64,000 nucleotides of DNA from Cheiracanthium punctorium (Eukaryota; Arthropoda; Arachnida; Araneae; Cheiracanthiidae). This document shows, in pieces, positions 21,865 to 32,076 of the stretch (the stretch's first letter is position 1; each line of letters begins with the position of its first letter). The notes beneath the pieces are model-generated. The model saw only the letters and a program-made list of their open reading frames with translations, did not search any database and was not told the origin of the DNA. The stretch covers positions 422,001-486,000 of the forward strand of contig JAWZYV010019913.1 in assembly GCA_038373885.1 (NCBI GenBank). Reading direction: 5' to 3'. A program made the position numbers and the translations under genes.

Positions 21865-22343
21865 GCTTAGATTGAACTACTCTTTCAGAAGTTGTCTAGT
21901 ATTTCACTGTTGTGTATTTACAATTTATCTTAATCTTAAAATTGTCTGATGCTTGACCCATTCGCATCATAATGACGAGATGTAGTCCTGCGTAGCTCCA
22001 GCTTTTCAATGAAGCACAAATGAAAACATGTTATTAAAAAATGTTAGTTTAAATACACATTCCCCCCTCGCCCATGTATCTTTTCTTTTTTCATGTAAAT
22101 TAACTTACTTTATTTAGAATGGATATTTAAAAGTTGATACGATTAAAAAAAAAAAAAGATACTTTGCTATTAGGCCTGATGTTTATAACTAAGGTGGAAA
22201 CTTAGAATTAAATTTTTTTCCAAATGCCAGAGATAAAATAGATTAAACTCGAAGCGAAAGGGTGAAGTAATTTGTGATCAGTATTGCAACTATTAAGATG
22301 TAGAGGTAGCTAGAGCTAGCAACGCACTTTGCAGAGTCAAACT
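21865..22343. other. Unassigned AT-rich DNA
   Basis: A short A-run at 22145-22157 is present. No repeat ends or ORFs of note were found. Confidence 0.4.
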
Positions 22344-22351
22344 AGTAATCT

Positions 22352-22697
22352 CAGTGGCGTAACAATAGGGTGGCAGGACGGGAAGGATGCCAGGTTGCCC
22401 CAGCCTGAGAGGGCCGCAGAACAGGTCGGTCTTAACATTGATTATAAAAAATTTTAATGAAACTAGTTGTCTACCAGTGGTCGAAATTCGACCATAAAGC
22501 ATTAATTTTTTTTAATTTGAGCGCGAATCATTCTTCTGTCAAAGAGTATGTCACAAGATTCCAACCAACTAAAGTGGCCACCTTGGCTAAGAGACCATCT
22601 GTCTATAGTGACCACTTTTGTAGAATTTCAGTTTACAACCACCACACTTTTCTGTCTGTCCACACTTTTTCCTGAACGATATGTAGTTACGTCACTG
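22352..22697. mobile_element. hAT-like element with GGCGTAAC ends
   Basis: CAGTGGCGTAACAATAG at the left pairs with TAGTTACGTCACTG at the right. Flanks AGTAATCT and AATAAACT match at 6 of 8, so the TSD is only plausible. It contains a segment (22572-22640) similar to the Tigger-like repeat at 57933-58096, with GGCCACCTTGG and CTGTCTATAGTGACCAC. Confidence 0.6.
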
Positions 22698-22779
22698 AAT
22701 AAACTTTAAATTTTAAGAACAGAAACGTGAATTTCTGACTCTCATTAGAATACCCAAGAGAACCCGAGCTGAGTGGTGT

Positions 22780-22925
22780 TACCTCCTGCATTGTATACGT
22801 GCGAAGGATAACGTACAGTATCCATTACCTGTGCCCCTGGAGGTGGAGAAACACTCTTCGATTACACAATTTTTCTCGGTCTTTCATTTTTATTTTTTCC
22901 ACAATACGAGGTTAATGCCGTTTGG
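22780..22925. repeat. Dispersed repeat, copy 2 (pair with 16975-17175)
   Basis: See the partner copy for the shared words. This copy has CATTACCTGTGCCCCTGG in place of the first copy's central section. Confidence 0.45.
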
Positions 22926-22964
22926 TCTGAAGTAAACCCATGCCCTAATATCAGGGAAATGTCA

Positions 22965-23260
22965 AGCAATTTTGGTATGTGTAATAATTTCAAAAACGAT
23001 CTTAATTGTTATGGGCTTCCCATTTTTGTGGATTATTATAGATAGACAATAAGTAACAATCAAATACCAAGCAATTTTCTGAAGAATTTTTCTTTAAGAT
23101 TCTTAACTGTTAAGGGCTGCTCTTTTTGTGGATTGACGTCATTTAAGCAAAAATCACTTAAACAATCAAATGCCAAGAGATTTCTGTTTTCTTCAAAAAC
23201 GATCTCAATTGTTATGGGCTGCCTTTTTCGTGGATTATCATCTAGACAACGAGTCTTTTA
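22965..23260. repeat. Three tandem units of about 100 bp
   Basis: The motif GATCTTAATTGTTATGGG, with variants GATTCTTAACTGTTAAGGG and GATCTCAATTGTTATGGG, recurs at about 22999, 23098 and 23201. Each is followed by TTTTTGTGGATT-like text and preceded by a CCAAGCAATTT-like stretch. This is a diverged minisatellite. Confidence 0.65.
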
Positions 23261-23497
23261 ACTATCACTGCGCCCATACATTAGAGAATAAAACGTACAT
23301 ATTGAAAAAATAAACTTTTCATTTTAGTTTGTTCACAGGAAAATAATGCGTCGATAAAGTTTTGTAAAAAATCCCCTGACAGAATGCTTTATTTTATATA
23401 TTTGCACTTATTTTTGCCTTTTCATTAGAGTACAAAAAAGAATGCATTGGACATCATTTTGAAATTGCTATTTACGGATCCTCAGTCCACTCTTTAA

Positions 23498-23773
23498 CCC
23501 ATTCGTGCCTGGATATTTTTGCGACTTTCTTCGATTTTTGCTAACACCAGCAGTAATTGATAAATTTCTGATGTCAACTTTTTGAACAAGGGATGATTTC
23601 ATTTAAAATCATTATGTATAAAAATTGAAATGTCAACATCCTACTTGGCCTTATTAAAATATTTTGTGGATTTGAGGTTCAATACTCGCGAATAAAGGCT
23701 AGGAAAAATAAATAACGTTTTCGAATGATAGCGAAAATGCCGTCCCAAAAAAGGGACGCTAGGCATAAATGGG
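23498..23773. mobile_element. piggyBac-like MITE, CCCATT family
   Basis: It is flanked by TTAA at 23494-23497 and 23774-23777. Ends CCCATTCGTGCCTGG and CTAGGCATAAATGGG form an inverted pair. The interior is non-coding and unlike the other TTAA families here. Confidence 0.8.
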
Positions 23774-23795
23774 TTAATATAAATTATCTCCCTGA

Positions 23796-24190
23796 TCAGA
23801 CACCATTTTCCAAAATTCGTAACGTATGGGCGGGCAGTAGGTAACCAAAACGTTCTTTTCCCATATCTCTCTCTATCGCGCGAAGAAAAAAAAAGATAGC
23901 CATAAAATTCTTGCTGTAAAATGCAACACTCACGAATACTTATGCTCAATTTCCGGACATTTTCAATTCGTCCTCCAAGGAAAGTATATGGAAAAAAGGA
24001 GGGGGGGAGGGAAAGCGCGGCCGTCTTATGAAAGAAAAAAAAATCTGTAAAAGTTTTGCTCTAAAATCCTAACAAATATGATTATTCCTATGTTCAGTCA
24101 CACCTTGTTTGTCATTAAAAGTTAATTAAAAATTTATCTGTATAAATTTAATGTAAAAAAAATTCATTACTTTCCGCCCCCCTCTAATAC
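23796..24190. repeat. Dispersed repeat D, copy 1
   Basis: It is shared by eye with 25020-25420 and 42710-43095. Common words include ATAAAATTCTTGCTGTAAAAT, AACACTCACG, GGACATTTT and TTGTCATTA. A G-rich run (24000-24010) sits in the same relative place as the G/A-rich section of the 43-kb copy. Ends not resolved. Confidence 0.5.
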
Positions 24191-25019
24191 TAGCCCCCTA
24201 AAATATCAATTTCAAGAATATTTTTTTAGTGTGTGTGATCTGTGATGTCAGATGTCACTACAAGTATGTGAAGTAAGTATAAGTATAGTCAAGGAGGGGT
24301 GTTAACTCGCTGGAGCAAAGTATTCGGATATCCTGTGCATTTGAATTCAATTTTAAAATTTCAACAAACTGATATTTTTTTACAATTTCTATATCTATTA
24401 TTGCGGCTTACTAAAAATAAAGGCGACTTCGACATAGAGAAAGCTAACTTAACCATTATCTAGTAATTTCAGAATCGGACATTAAATGGCCAGATTTAAC
24501 CCGCGTTCTTGTGACAATTTATCTTGATTATTATCATGAAGCCATGCTGCAAGTGAAAAGCTTAACTTGTCAAAAAAAAAAAAAAAAAAAAAAAATCCTT
24601 ATAGCATTCTATAGACAATGCAGTAACAAAATTCGCAGAATTAATTCCTTGGATTGGAATGTGTAATTCCCACATGTACGTAAATAAGTTTTCATTATTT
24701 ATCAGCTGGTCTTTCTTTTTTCTTGTTCAATTGAGGGCCGCTTTTGCAAGTCAACATGTTTTCCAGATCACCCCCTTACCTTGTTCCTTTTAAAAATATT
24801 TTTTTAATGTTTTCATATCAGTCGTAGAGAGAAATATTTCAAATTTTATTTTTGTCTTCTGAAAGTATAAGATTCACATGGTTGATTTCAAGGAAAGCAA
24901 CTCAATAAACACTGATATATATCATTTGCATACGAATCTCGTCTTGGAATAAATCACCGAAACAAATCAAATACGATGTTATTGTTTTAATTTTTTTTAA
25001 TATTTGATGTAATACGTAA
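24191..25019. other. AT-rich unassigned DNA with A24 tract
   Basis: An A-run of about 25 bases lies at 24572-24596. No retroposon body was recognised next to it, and no coding signal. Confidence 0.45.
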
Positions 25020-25425
25020 AAATTAATTTCAGGATTACATTTTGACTATCGTAGTCCGAGGAGGATAGACGTGGAAAAAAGGGAAAAAAAAAATATATAT
25101 ATATATTCTTGCTCTAAAACACGTATGGGCAACCTTTAAAAAGTTGCGGGCCGAACTTTAGGATGTTTGCAAAGTCGCGGATCGTATAATTGGGATTCAT
25201 AGGGGATTTTGAATGGCTTGAATGGGATTTTTATACATTCCGCAGACCGGATTAAAAGACGGGGAGCACCACATCCTGCTCGTGGGCCGGAGGTTGCCCA
25301 TATATGCTCTAAAATGTAACAATTATGAATCCTATGCTAAGCAGCAGCTTGTTTGTAATTTATAACTTGGTGAAAATTCGTTTGTTTGAATTTTATGCAA
25401 AAAACGACATTATTCTACGGTCCTC
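25020..25425. repeat. Dispersed repeat D, copy 2, split by a MITE
   Basis: The left part (25020-25119) and right part (25315-25425) resume family D sequence on each side of the hAT-like element. The right part has GTTTGTAATTT and ATTCGTTTGTTTGAATTTTA, as in the 43-kb copy. Confidence 0.55.
25120..25306. mobile_element. hAT-like MITE, TGGGCAACC family
   Basis: Ends CACGTATGGGCAACC and GGTTGCCCATATATG are inverted repeats. A perfect 8-bp TSD CTCTAAAA is at 25112-25119 and 25307-25314. The interior holds GCGGGCCGAAC and TCGTGGGCCGG, the usual look of Charlie-like short hAT derivatives in animals. Confidence 0.88.
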
Positions 25426-26558
25426 TTGATAAATCTCACCTTGGCCCTTGGTCTTGATAAATCTTCATCTTCAATCTTGATCCTCTTCATTTCATTCACT
25501 CACAGTCCATTTGTTCCCATTTCCTGGGTCTTATATTTCTTTGATAAAAAACACTATTGTGCCCAGTATTGTGCATGTGATTCAACAATAAATTTATGTT
25601 AAAATCCGTGTGAACTATTTAGCCAGGGCTCCTTCTAGCTATTATTTATGAAGAAGACTTTTACAATTTCTTTTCTTTTCTTTAATTGATTTTTTCTATA
25701 TCAATTTACTTACGCTTTTAAAAACGGAGTAATTATCGGGTACATTTCTCTAAATGCATAAAATTCGTAATTAATATAACATTTTAGAATTTTATTACAG
25801 TATTGTAGTGCATAAATTTTCAAAAAATAATAAACATTATGGGGTATTTTAATTGCAGACTTTATTTTTGCTGATATAAGAGTGGTCGAAGTACCAAAAA
25901 AATTACAAATATTCAAATGTATATAATAGTACAGTAAAATGAATCACACGCACACACATATACCCCACTCCCCTTCTCCCCGAAAGCTAGAACATTTATG
26001 TTGCACCCTCGTGAACTTATCCAGGTGACAGTACGAAAAAACGTTACACAGCTGATTTTCGGCCTGTAAATTGATAGTTGGCTGTAATTGTCCAGAGATA
26101 AAAGAAATATGTACCATTGACGTCATAAAACGTGTTTCAAATAGCTAGTGCAGCTCTCGTAAATATGTGGGGAAGGGGGAAACCGGGCGATTTTTTTTTT
26201 CTTTTAATCCACATTAAGTTTTCTTTCTTTCTTTCGACATACCTGATTTCTCGAGAAATTGCAGATTATTACGCTATTTTTAGGTATTTCTAAATAGTCG
26301 TCTTGAGTTAAAAAGTTCTATACATTGGAACACATACATTAGGCAAGTTTAATAATTAGATATGTAATGGAATATATCGTTTCGTTTTTACATTAAAAAT
26401 CTTTACTTATTAGATCAATTAACGGAATAAAATTTTGAAATGTGGAAATATTTTCCGTTAAAATGCAATAGTTCCCAAACAATGTGCAGTTTAAATATTT
26501 ATTCTATTATTGTACAGGTGTTCACAGCTTAATAAAGTAATGTTTTCTCAGTATATTA
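25426..26558. other. AT-rich unassigned DNA
   Basis: Nothing more than a (CTTGAT)-rich patch at 25430-25490 and short CA and T runs. Minus-strand ORFs of 60-68 aa are without motifs. Confidence 0.4.
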
Positions 26559-27171
26559 TACAAGGTATTCCAAAAAAGGTGGTAACACCCTTTAATTCTT
26601 TATCCATATAGAGATAAGTGGTCCTTGTAAATCGGATAAATGTTCAACATAAGGTAAGAAAAACAGACTACGTTAATTTTCAAAGAGTGACAATTTTTAA
26701 ATTTCTATAAGATCTTCACACACACACACACAAAAAAAAGTCCAATTCGTAAAATGTGCCCCATACACTAATGAGGTGATGTAATTTCAGCCTTTCATCA
26801 TAAAACGTCTCAACGATATCTTTAAACAAAGATAGTCAGGAGCTGTACATGAATGTAAATGTTTATTGCTAGAGTGTAAAAAAAATTATTTTCTTTTGTA
26901 ATTTCTGAGCGATCCATGCAACGCGATCATCGTTCAGGATTTTTTACCTTCGAGAGCAATTGAAAGTGGCCTAAATCAGCATATATTTATCTTTATATCT
27001 CTGATACTTTCAAGAATAGTATTCTCAGATTTATAGAGTAATGGGCACATTTTATTAGTTGGGAATTTTTTGTACGGAGGTCGTAGGCAAATTTAAAAAA
27101 GTGTCACTTTTTTAAAATTAACGAGAGGATTTTTTTTCTAAACGCAGTCTTTTTTCCTGCAGTATTTTGAG

Positions 27172-28024
27172 TAGGGATGCACCAATACCATATTTTTCCG
27201 AATAATGAATGCCGAATATTCGGTTAAAATTCTAACCGAATATTCGGCCGAATACCGAATGCTTGGTTAAAATTTATTTAACTTATTAAACCTTTATTAA
27301 ACTTTGATTGCATTGCTTTGATTGCAATGATTAGTTTTTTCTTAAGCAATATTTCATATGGTGTAAAACTTCAAAAATTAAAATGCTGCAAAATTTAATA
27401 TCCAAGTGTGTTTCCTTTACATATTATTAATAACTTTTTTAAATATTAGTGAAATGCTGGTAATATTTTTACCTGCATATTTTATTAAATATTTAGCAGT
27501 TAATTGACTTTACATATTTATGAACTCTTAATGTTATGAGGTTTTTTTCCTCGTTACTGTTTCCTATTTAAATCAGTTAGTAATAGCAAGGTTAATGTAA
27601 TGTGTCATAAGATTTAAGAAAAACTGAAAAGCAACAAAATTCAAATTTAACATCTGAATGTTTTCTCTTACATTAAAACTAATTTCATTGTCATATTAGT
27701 TTTTTGTGTGATTGTGGAACGCTATGTTAGGACTATCTGCCAAGGATGGGGGTCCCTTGGTAGGAGGACTTTCTAAGGGTTTCTAATACTTATTCACATG
27801 TGATATTAGTAAGTAACAACTTGAATCAATTTAGTACTATGGTACTATGCTATATCTTTCATTCATGATATAAAAACTATGTATTTGTTTACCGATTGGT
27901 GAATACTTAAATTTGTTTACAATTCGGTTGCCTAATATTTAAGTATTCGGCCGAACCGAATATTTGGTTTGTCTGCCGAATAGGCAGTATACCGAATACC
28001 AACCAAATATTCGGTGCATCCCTA
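27172..28024. mobile_element. hAT-like element, TAGGGATGCACC family
   Basis: Ends TAGGGATGCACC and GGTGCATCCCTA are exact inverted repeats. A perfect 8-bp TSD ATTTTGAG is at 27164-27171 and 28025-28032. Subterminal CCGAATATTCGG palindromes recur at both ends (27220-27260 and 27950-28015). It is 853 bp, AT-rich and non-coding, and is interrupted by a SINE fragment. Confidence 0.88.
27705..27800 (-). repeat. SINE family B fragment
   Basis: GCCAAGGATGGG, CCTTGGTAGGAGGACTTTCT and TTCTAATACTTATTCAC match the 3' half of the copy at 7554-7790. ATATTAG stands on both sides, a probable short TSD. It lies inside the TAGGGATGCACC element. Confidence 0.65.
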
Positions 28025-28115
28025 ATTTTGAGCATAAGTTTTTCAATTTAAATTGTCCACTTATCACTAATGGATGAAGATTAAAGCGTGTTACTATCTT
28101 TTTGAAACATTCTAT

Positions 28116-28737
28116 ATATACAGATAATGAGTTTTCCTAACACAGTTAATTTTAATTAGTAGAACCATGTTTTGTCCAGTACTGACTATAAATATCATTG
28201 GCTTGATCGATATTCCTGGTAAAGAGAATTTCTAGATATATAACAATGTTTAACTATTAGCTCCAAAATTAGTCCGTTAACTTCTTTGGAATATTTGCTA
28301 TGTATGTTATAGATGGAAAATATATTCAACATTAATGGGTAAGACATTAATGATAAATTGGAAATAAATCAGATATAGAAAAAATATTGGCACAGTACTA
28401 GCCGAATATTGAATAAGTATTTAGAAAATAATAATAATAATATCTCCACAGCATTAAGACATTCTTGAAGTCTTTTCTGAATATTGGCTGTCGTTATTCA
28501 GCGGATATTGGGTACATAGCTGAAAAATTCGCATTCTGATGCATATAGTTATCCACTATTGGAGGATGTATTGGAAATATTTCTAGTATCAATCTAATAA
28601 CCAAATATTAGTTTGATTAAGTGAACACACTGTCTTCACAGCAATTTTTTACTTTACATTTTCTACTAAAGCGGAAATGTTAACAGAAATTTGGTGAAAT
28701 ATAGTTGCGTTTTCTAGTTTTTCAGATGTGCCGCAGT
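28116..28737. other. AT-rich unassigned DNA
   Basis: An (AAT)n microsatellite is at 28426-28442. No element ends were seen. Confidence 0.4.
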
Positions 28738-28830
28738 GGCCTAGTCGCTAAGCTCCGTTCCCGAAAGAACACGGAAAGAAGCAGCACCGGCTTGGCCAGA
28801 CCTTGGGAGGGTGACCTCCTCTCTCGGCTG

Positions 28831-28998
28831 TAGGGATGGACGTGAGACAGAAAATTAGCGTCTCGCAAAACAGCCTAAAAGCTGTTTCTCGTCTCGCAAA
28901 ATCCCTATATCTTAATGTTAAAAATGTCTGTCTCGTCTCACAAAAAAGCTGTAAATCTCTATCTCGTTTCGCAAAAAATCGTCTCGCGTCCATCCTTA
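28831..28998. mobile_element. hAT-like MITE, GGATGGACG family, copy 1
   Basis: Ends TAGGGATGGACG and CGTCCATCCTTA are inverted. A perfect 8-bp TSD CTCGGCTG is at 28823-28830 and 28999-29006. The interior has repeated GTCTCGCAAAA/TCTCG words. Sisters are at 38773-38948 and 54424-54828. Confidence 0.88.
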
Positions 28999-29066
28999 CT
29001 CGGCTGGACTGCTGTGGGACCGTGTACGCTAATAGGAGTTGGTGCACATAAAATCTATCGTGGCCT

Positions 29067-29241
29067 CAGAGGCGTAGCCAAGGGGGGGGGGGTTAGGAGG
29101 GTCATAACTCCCCCCCCATGAGGAATTTTTTGCCATACAAAATGTATGTTCTTCTCTACATTATCACACACATGTATACATATATATGAGTTACAGTAGT
29201 CATAACCCCCCCCCCATGAAACATTTCTGGCTACGCCCCTG
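29067..29241. mobile_element. hAT-like MITE, GGCGTAGCC family, copy 2
   Basis: Ends CAGAGGCGTAGCCA and TGGCTACGCCCCTG are inverted. Flanks CGTGGCCT (29059-29066) and CGTGGCTT (29242-29249) match at 7 of 8. It carries G- and C-runs and TGTATACATATATATGAGTT, also seen in the copies at 5481 and 61887. Confidence 0.85.
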
Positions 29242-29384
29242 CGTGGCTTCAATGTCCTTGTTCTAACAATACCTCTGGAGGTGCCCATTTCAGGAGCTAG
29301 GTCTCTCATCTGGAATCGGCTCAAAATTAGGAGATCACTCACAGGGGTCAACGTTTGTCTGCTTATAGGCACCCCTATAATGAC

Positions 29385-29872
29385 AACCGGATCCGCTGGA
29401 GCCAATTTCACATAATACACATCCTCTGCTGCCTGCAACCATTCTTCATCTGCGCATCATCATCATCTTCAAACCAAGTAATTACAGTTTGTGTGTCTCA
29501 CACTCTCAGAAAAACTCGTCTTTATACACTAATTTATCCCTTATTTTTCAAAGAATAATTTCCGTATACTCCGTGGAAACGTAATATTTCCGTAAATTTT
29601 TTCTTCCCGAAATCTGAAGAAGAGGAAAAAAAACATTCGTTGAATCTGAAGAAGTTTCTTCAATTGATAGAAGAAGGGGGGGGGTGAAACTATTCGTCAA
29701 ATAACGGAGATATTCCGGCAGCAGTGCTGACAATAAAATTTCCGTGAATTGAAGGAATAATTTTTGAAATTGTATGGAACCACTTAACCGTCAATTTAAT
29801 TTCGGTCAAGGGAAAATTTTTACAGCCGTAACGCGGGAAAGCGACTTTTTTGCGAATGATAGGTGCGGGTTT
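29385..29872. other. Unassigned DNA
   Basis: A CATCATCATCATC microsatellite is at 29455-29470 and a G10 run at about 29669-29678. No paired ends were found. Confidence 0.4.
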
Positions 29873-30024
29873 CATGGGCGTAGCCAGCGAGGGGCAGGGT
29901 GGGGCAGCTGCCCTCCCCCTAAAATGAGCTATCATAGGGTCTGATTATGACAAACCGGACATTCTTCGGTTAGACTCCATGTCCTGCCCCCCCCCCCCTT
30001 ATGAAAATCCTGGCTACGCCCCTG
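29873..30024. mobile_element. hAT-like MITE with GGCGTAGCCAG ends
   Basis: CATGGGCGTAGCCAGCG pairs with CTGGCTACGCCCCTG. A perfect 8-bp TSD GCGGGTTT is at 29865-29872 and 30025-30032. GGGGCAG and a C12 run lie inside. Only the ends resemble the family at 29067. The interior differs. Confidence 0.87.
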
Positions 30025-30032
30025 GCGGGTTT

Positions 30033-31033
30033 CGTTTACGTTTACGTTGTTAAAATACGATTTGCGCAGGGACCATGGAAATAAAACGATCAATACGGAA
30101 AAACCATGGATGCGAGAACGATAGATCGTTTTTCCGCTGTATTGCGATAAATTTTTTTATATTTCCAACTGAATTCTTTATAAAATAATACTATATAAAC
30201 ATTAACTCTTTATTTAACGATATTTCCCTTTGAACAATATATTATTTGACACTCCCCATAATTTTGTAAAGGGAGATTTTATTGCATTACCTTGAACTCA
30301 ATCTGTGTACCTGTTTTGCAAAGGAAATAAAAGCAACGAAAATTAAGAAAAACCCGCTCTTTGATAGATGCCGTTAAAAAATGGCTTTTTTAAAATTCTG
30401 TTCTTTGATTCTATTTAGTTGATCAGTGCTTATTTATTTATTTTATTTTATTTTTTGCGTTGTGTATTAAAAGTACTGTTTCATTACTATAAGTAATTAT
30501 CAAAGCTATAGCATATCTTCAATAATTACAAAATTTACACATGTTCTGTGTGAAAAGAAGCAAATTGTCTCAGATATTAATTTTAAAATGCGATGGGATT
30601 CAAATGGGAATTCAAATGGGAAATATTTAAGCAAAAGTATCAGAACCGTTTTCATTTGTAACTAAGTGCCCTAAAAGATACATGTCTCTACAAGGAATCA
30701 ACAACATAGAAAGTTCGCAAAATATAATAGAATGAATGCTTGTTTTTTTTTCTTCTTCATTCACCCACAAAGAAAGATTTTGTTGAAGCTCATTCTTAAA
30801 AACATTTCGCGACTTGAAAAAGTTCTAAAAATACCAGTTAAAAGGAGATGAAACCTTATCGAATGTCAGGTCTTTCAGAGAACCATGACTAAAATCCATT
30901 GACAAATGATAGGGGAAATATATATGAAAATGGCAAGTGTTATTGCCTATAAAGATGTCTTAAATCTGCCATCAAAATATTCTGGAAAAATCTCTTTTCC
31001 GCTGAATCGGAAGTTTTTTTCCTTTCTTTAATA
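30033..31033. other. AT-rich unassigned DNA
   Basis: Includes a tandem GGGATTCAAATGGGAATTCA-type doublet near 30595-30622. No ORF or transposon ends. Confidence 0.4.
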
Positions 31034-31180
31034 CAGGGGTAGACAAACTTTTTTGGGAAGTGGGCCATTTTCAGGAAGAAAAGAACTATTCGTGCCTATT
31101 CCGACACACCAAAAAGGTGGAAAATGTCATTTATAGGCTGAATGTGGGATTTTTAGACAAAGAGCATTTTTCCCCCATGT
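31034..31180. repeat. hAT-like 5' end, truncated
   Basis: CAGGGGTAGACAAACTTTTT followed by GTGGGCC is the usual start of Charlie-like hAT elements. No right end was found, so the 3' limit is approximate. Confidence 0.5.
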
Positions 31181-31352
31181 AAGCCAGGATGGTGGAAATT
31201 TGTAAAATAATGCGATAAATAAAAGAAAAGTACAAACTTATGTTTTATTGTCAATAAACATTTTTAACGGGCAACCAGTTTGGTTATGCATAAGATGTAA
31301 ATGAATATCTTGCAACATTTAATTGTAAATAATTATTAAATTCAATACTTAA

Positions 31353-32020
31353 CCTTTTAACTCGCGGTGTCCTCACCGTGAGGACACAAAACTCTGACGT
31401 TTTGACTGTTGTCATTCACGAAGAATAAATTTGATTTCTATAAAAAATACCTGAGGGTGGCATAGTTACACGAGAATCCTTTACTTTTTAGCACATTATT
31501 TCCTGTAAAAATGGTCGATTATTTGTAAAATTACCAGGATTATTTATAACAGCAATGGCATCTCTGAAAACTGGAGAGTACGATTGAAATGCATTGATAT
31601 AGAAGAACAAGTGGATAGACTGCCCAATGCTGAAAAAAAGGGCGGCCGTTGCCATCGCTCGATTTAACTACCAGCAATATGGTGGTCGATTGAATCGTTT
31701 ATCGTGTGCTACAGACCTAGAGATCATTTTTAACACAGATGGCTGTGTGCGCGCACAAATGGCCAAAATGTGCGGCGCCGCACACCTGGTTGAGTCAAAA
31801 ATGTTCTTTAGCTCTGTGGTACGAACTAGGCGATTCCATCGACCGCCATCCTACTGGTAGTTAAATCGTGCAGTGGCAACCGCTGCACATTTTCGACACT
31901 GGGCAGTCTATCTAGATATCCTCCTTAAGTATTTAATTGAAATGAAATGTATTCTTCATGAATCAGAATATCCAAAATGTAAGAGTTGTGTCCTTGCAGC
32001 GAGGACACCTCGCGTTAGAG
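31353..32020. mobile_element. piggyBac-like hairpin MITE, longest copy
   Basis: It is flanked by TTAA at 31349-31352 and 32021-32024. Ends CCTTTTAACTCGCGGTGTCC and GGACACCTCGCGTTAGAG form an inverted pair. Arms run almost the whole 668 bp and meet at a GTGCGGCGCCGCAC palindrome near 31779. It preserves both long outer arms, while the 53.6 and 60.3 kb copies have only one. No transposase. Confidence 0.88.
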
Positions 32021-32076
32021 TTAATACAAGATTTATTTCGGTTGAATTCTACACTGTACTTCACTCTTTCACCGGC

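Larger units (their letters stand above)
26561..28115. mobile_element. Long-TIR fold-back element, copy 1, with nested inserts
   Basis: The left end CAAGGTATTCC plus AAAAAAGGTGGTAACA pairs with the right end TGTTACTATCTTTTTGAAAC. TA precedes the left end. The same element is at 34082-34790 (GGTGGTAAC, TTTAATTCTTTATC, CCCCATACACTAATGAGGTG). TA target and end wording suggest a Tc1/mariner-related MITE. A hAT-like element (27172-28024) sits in it. A (CA)8 repeat is at 26727-26742. No ORF. Confidence 0.7.
28738..29384 (+). repeat. SINE-like family A, copy 2, broken by two hAT-like elements
   Basis: It starts near CAGTGGCCTAGTCGCTAAG, a tRNA A-box-like sequence. Family A sequence continues across 28738-28830, 28999-29066 and 29242-29384. 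Each break is explained by an insertion with its own TSD. The similarity to 1904-2240 ends at about CACCCCTATAATGACA. Confidence 0.6.
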
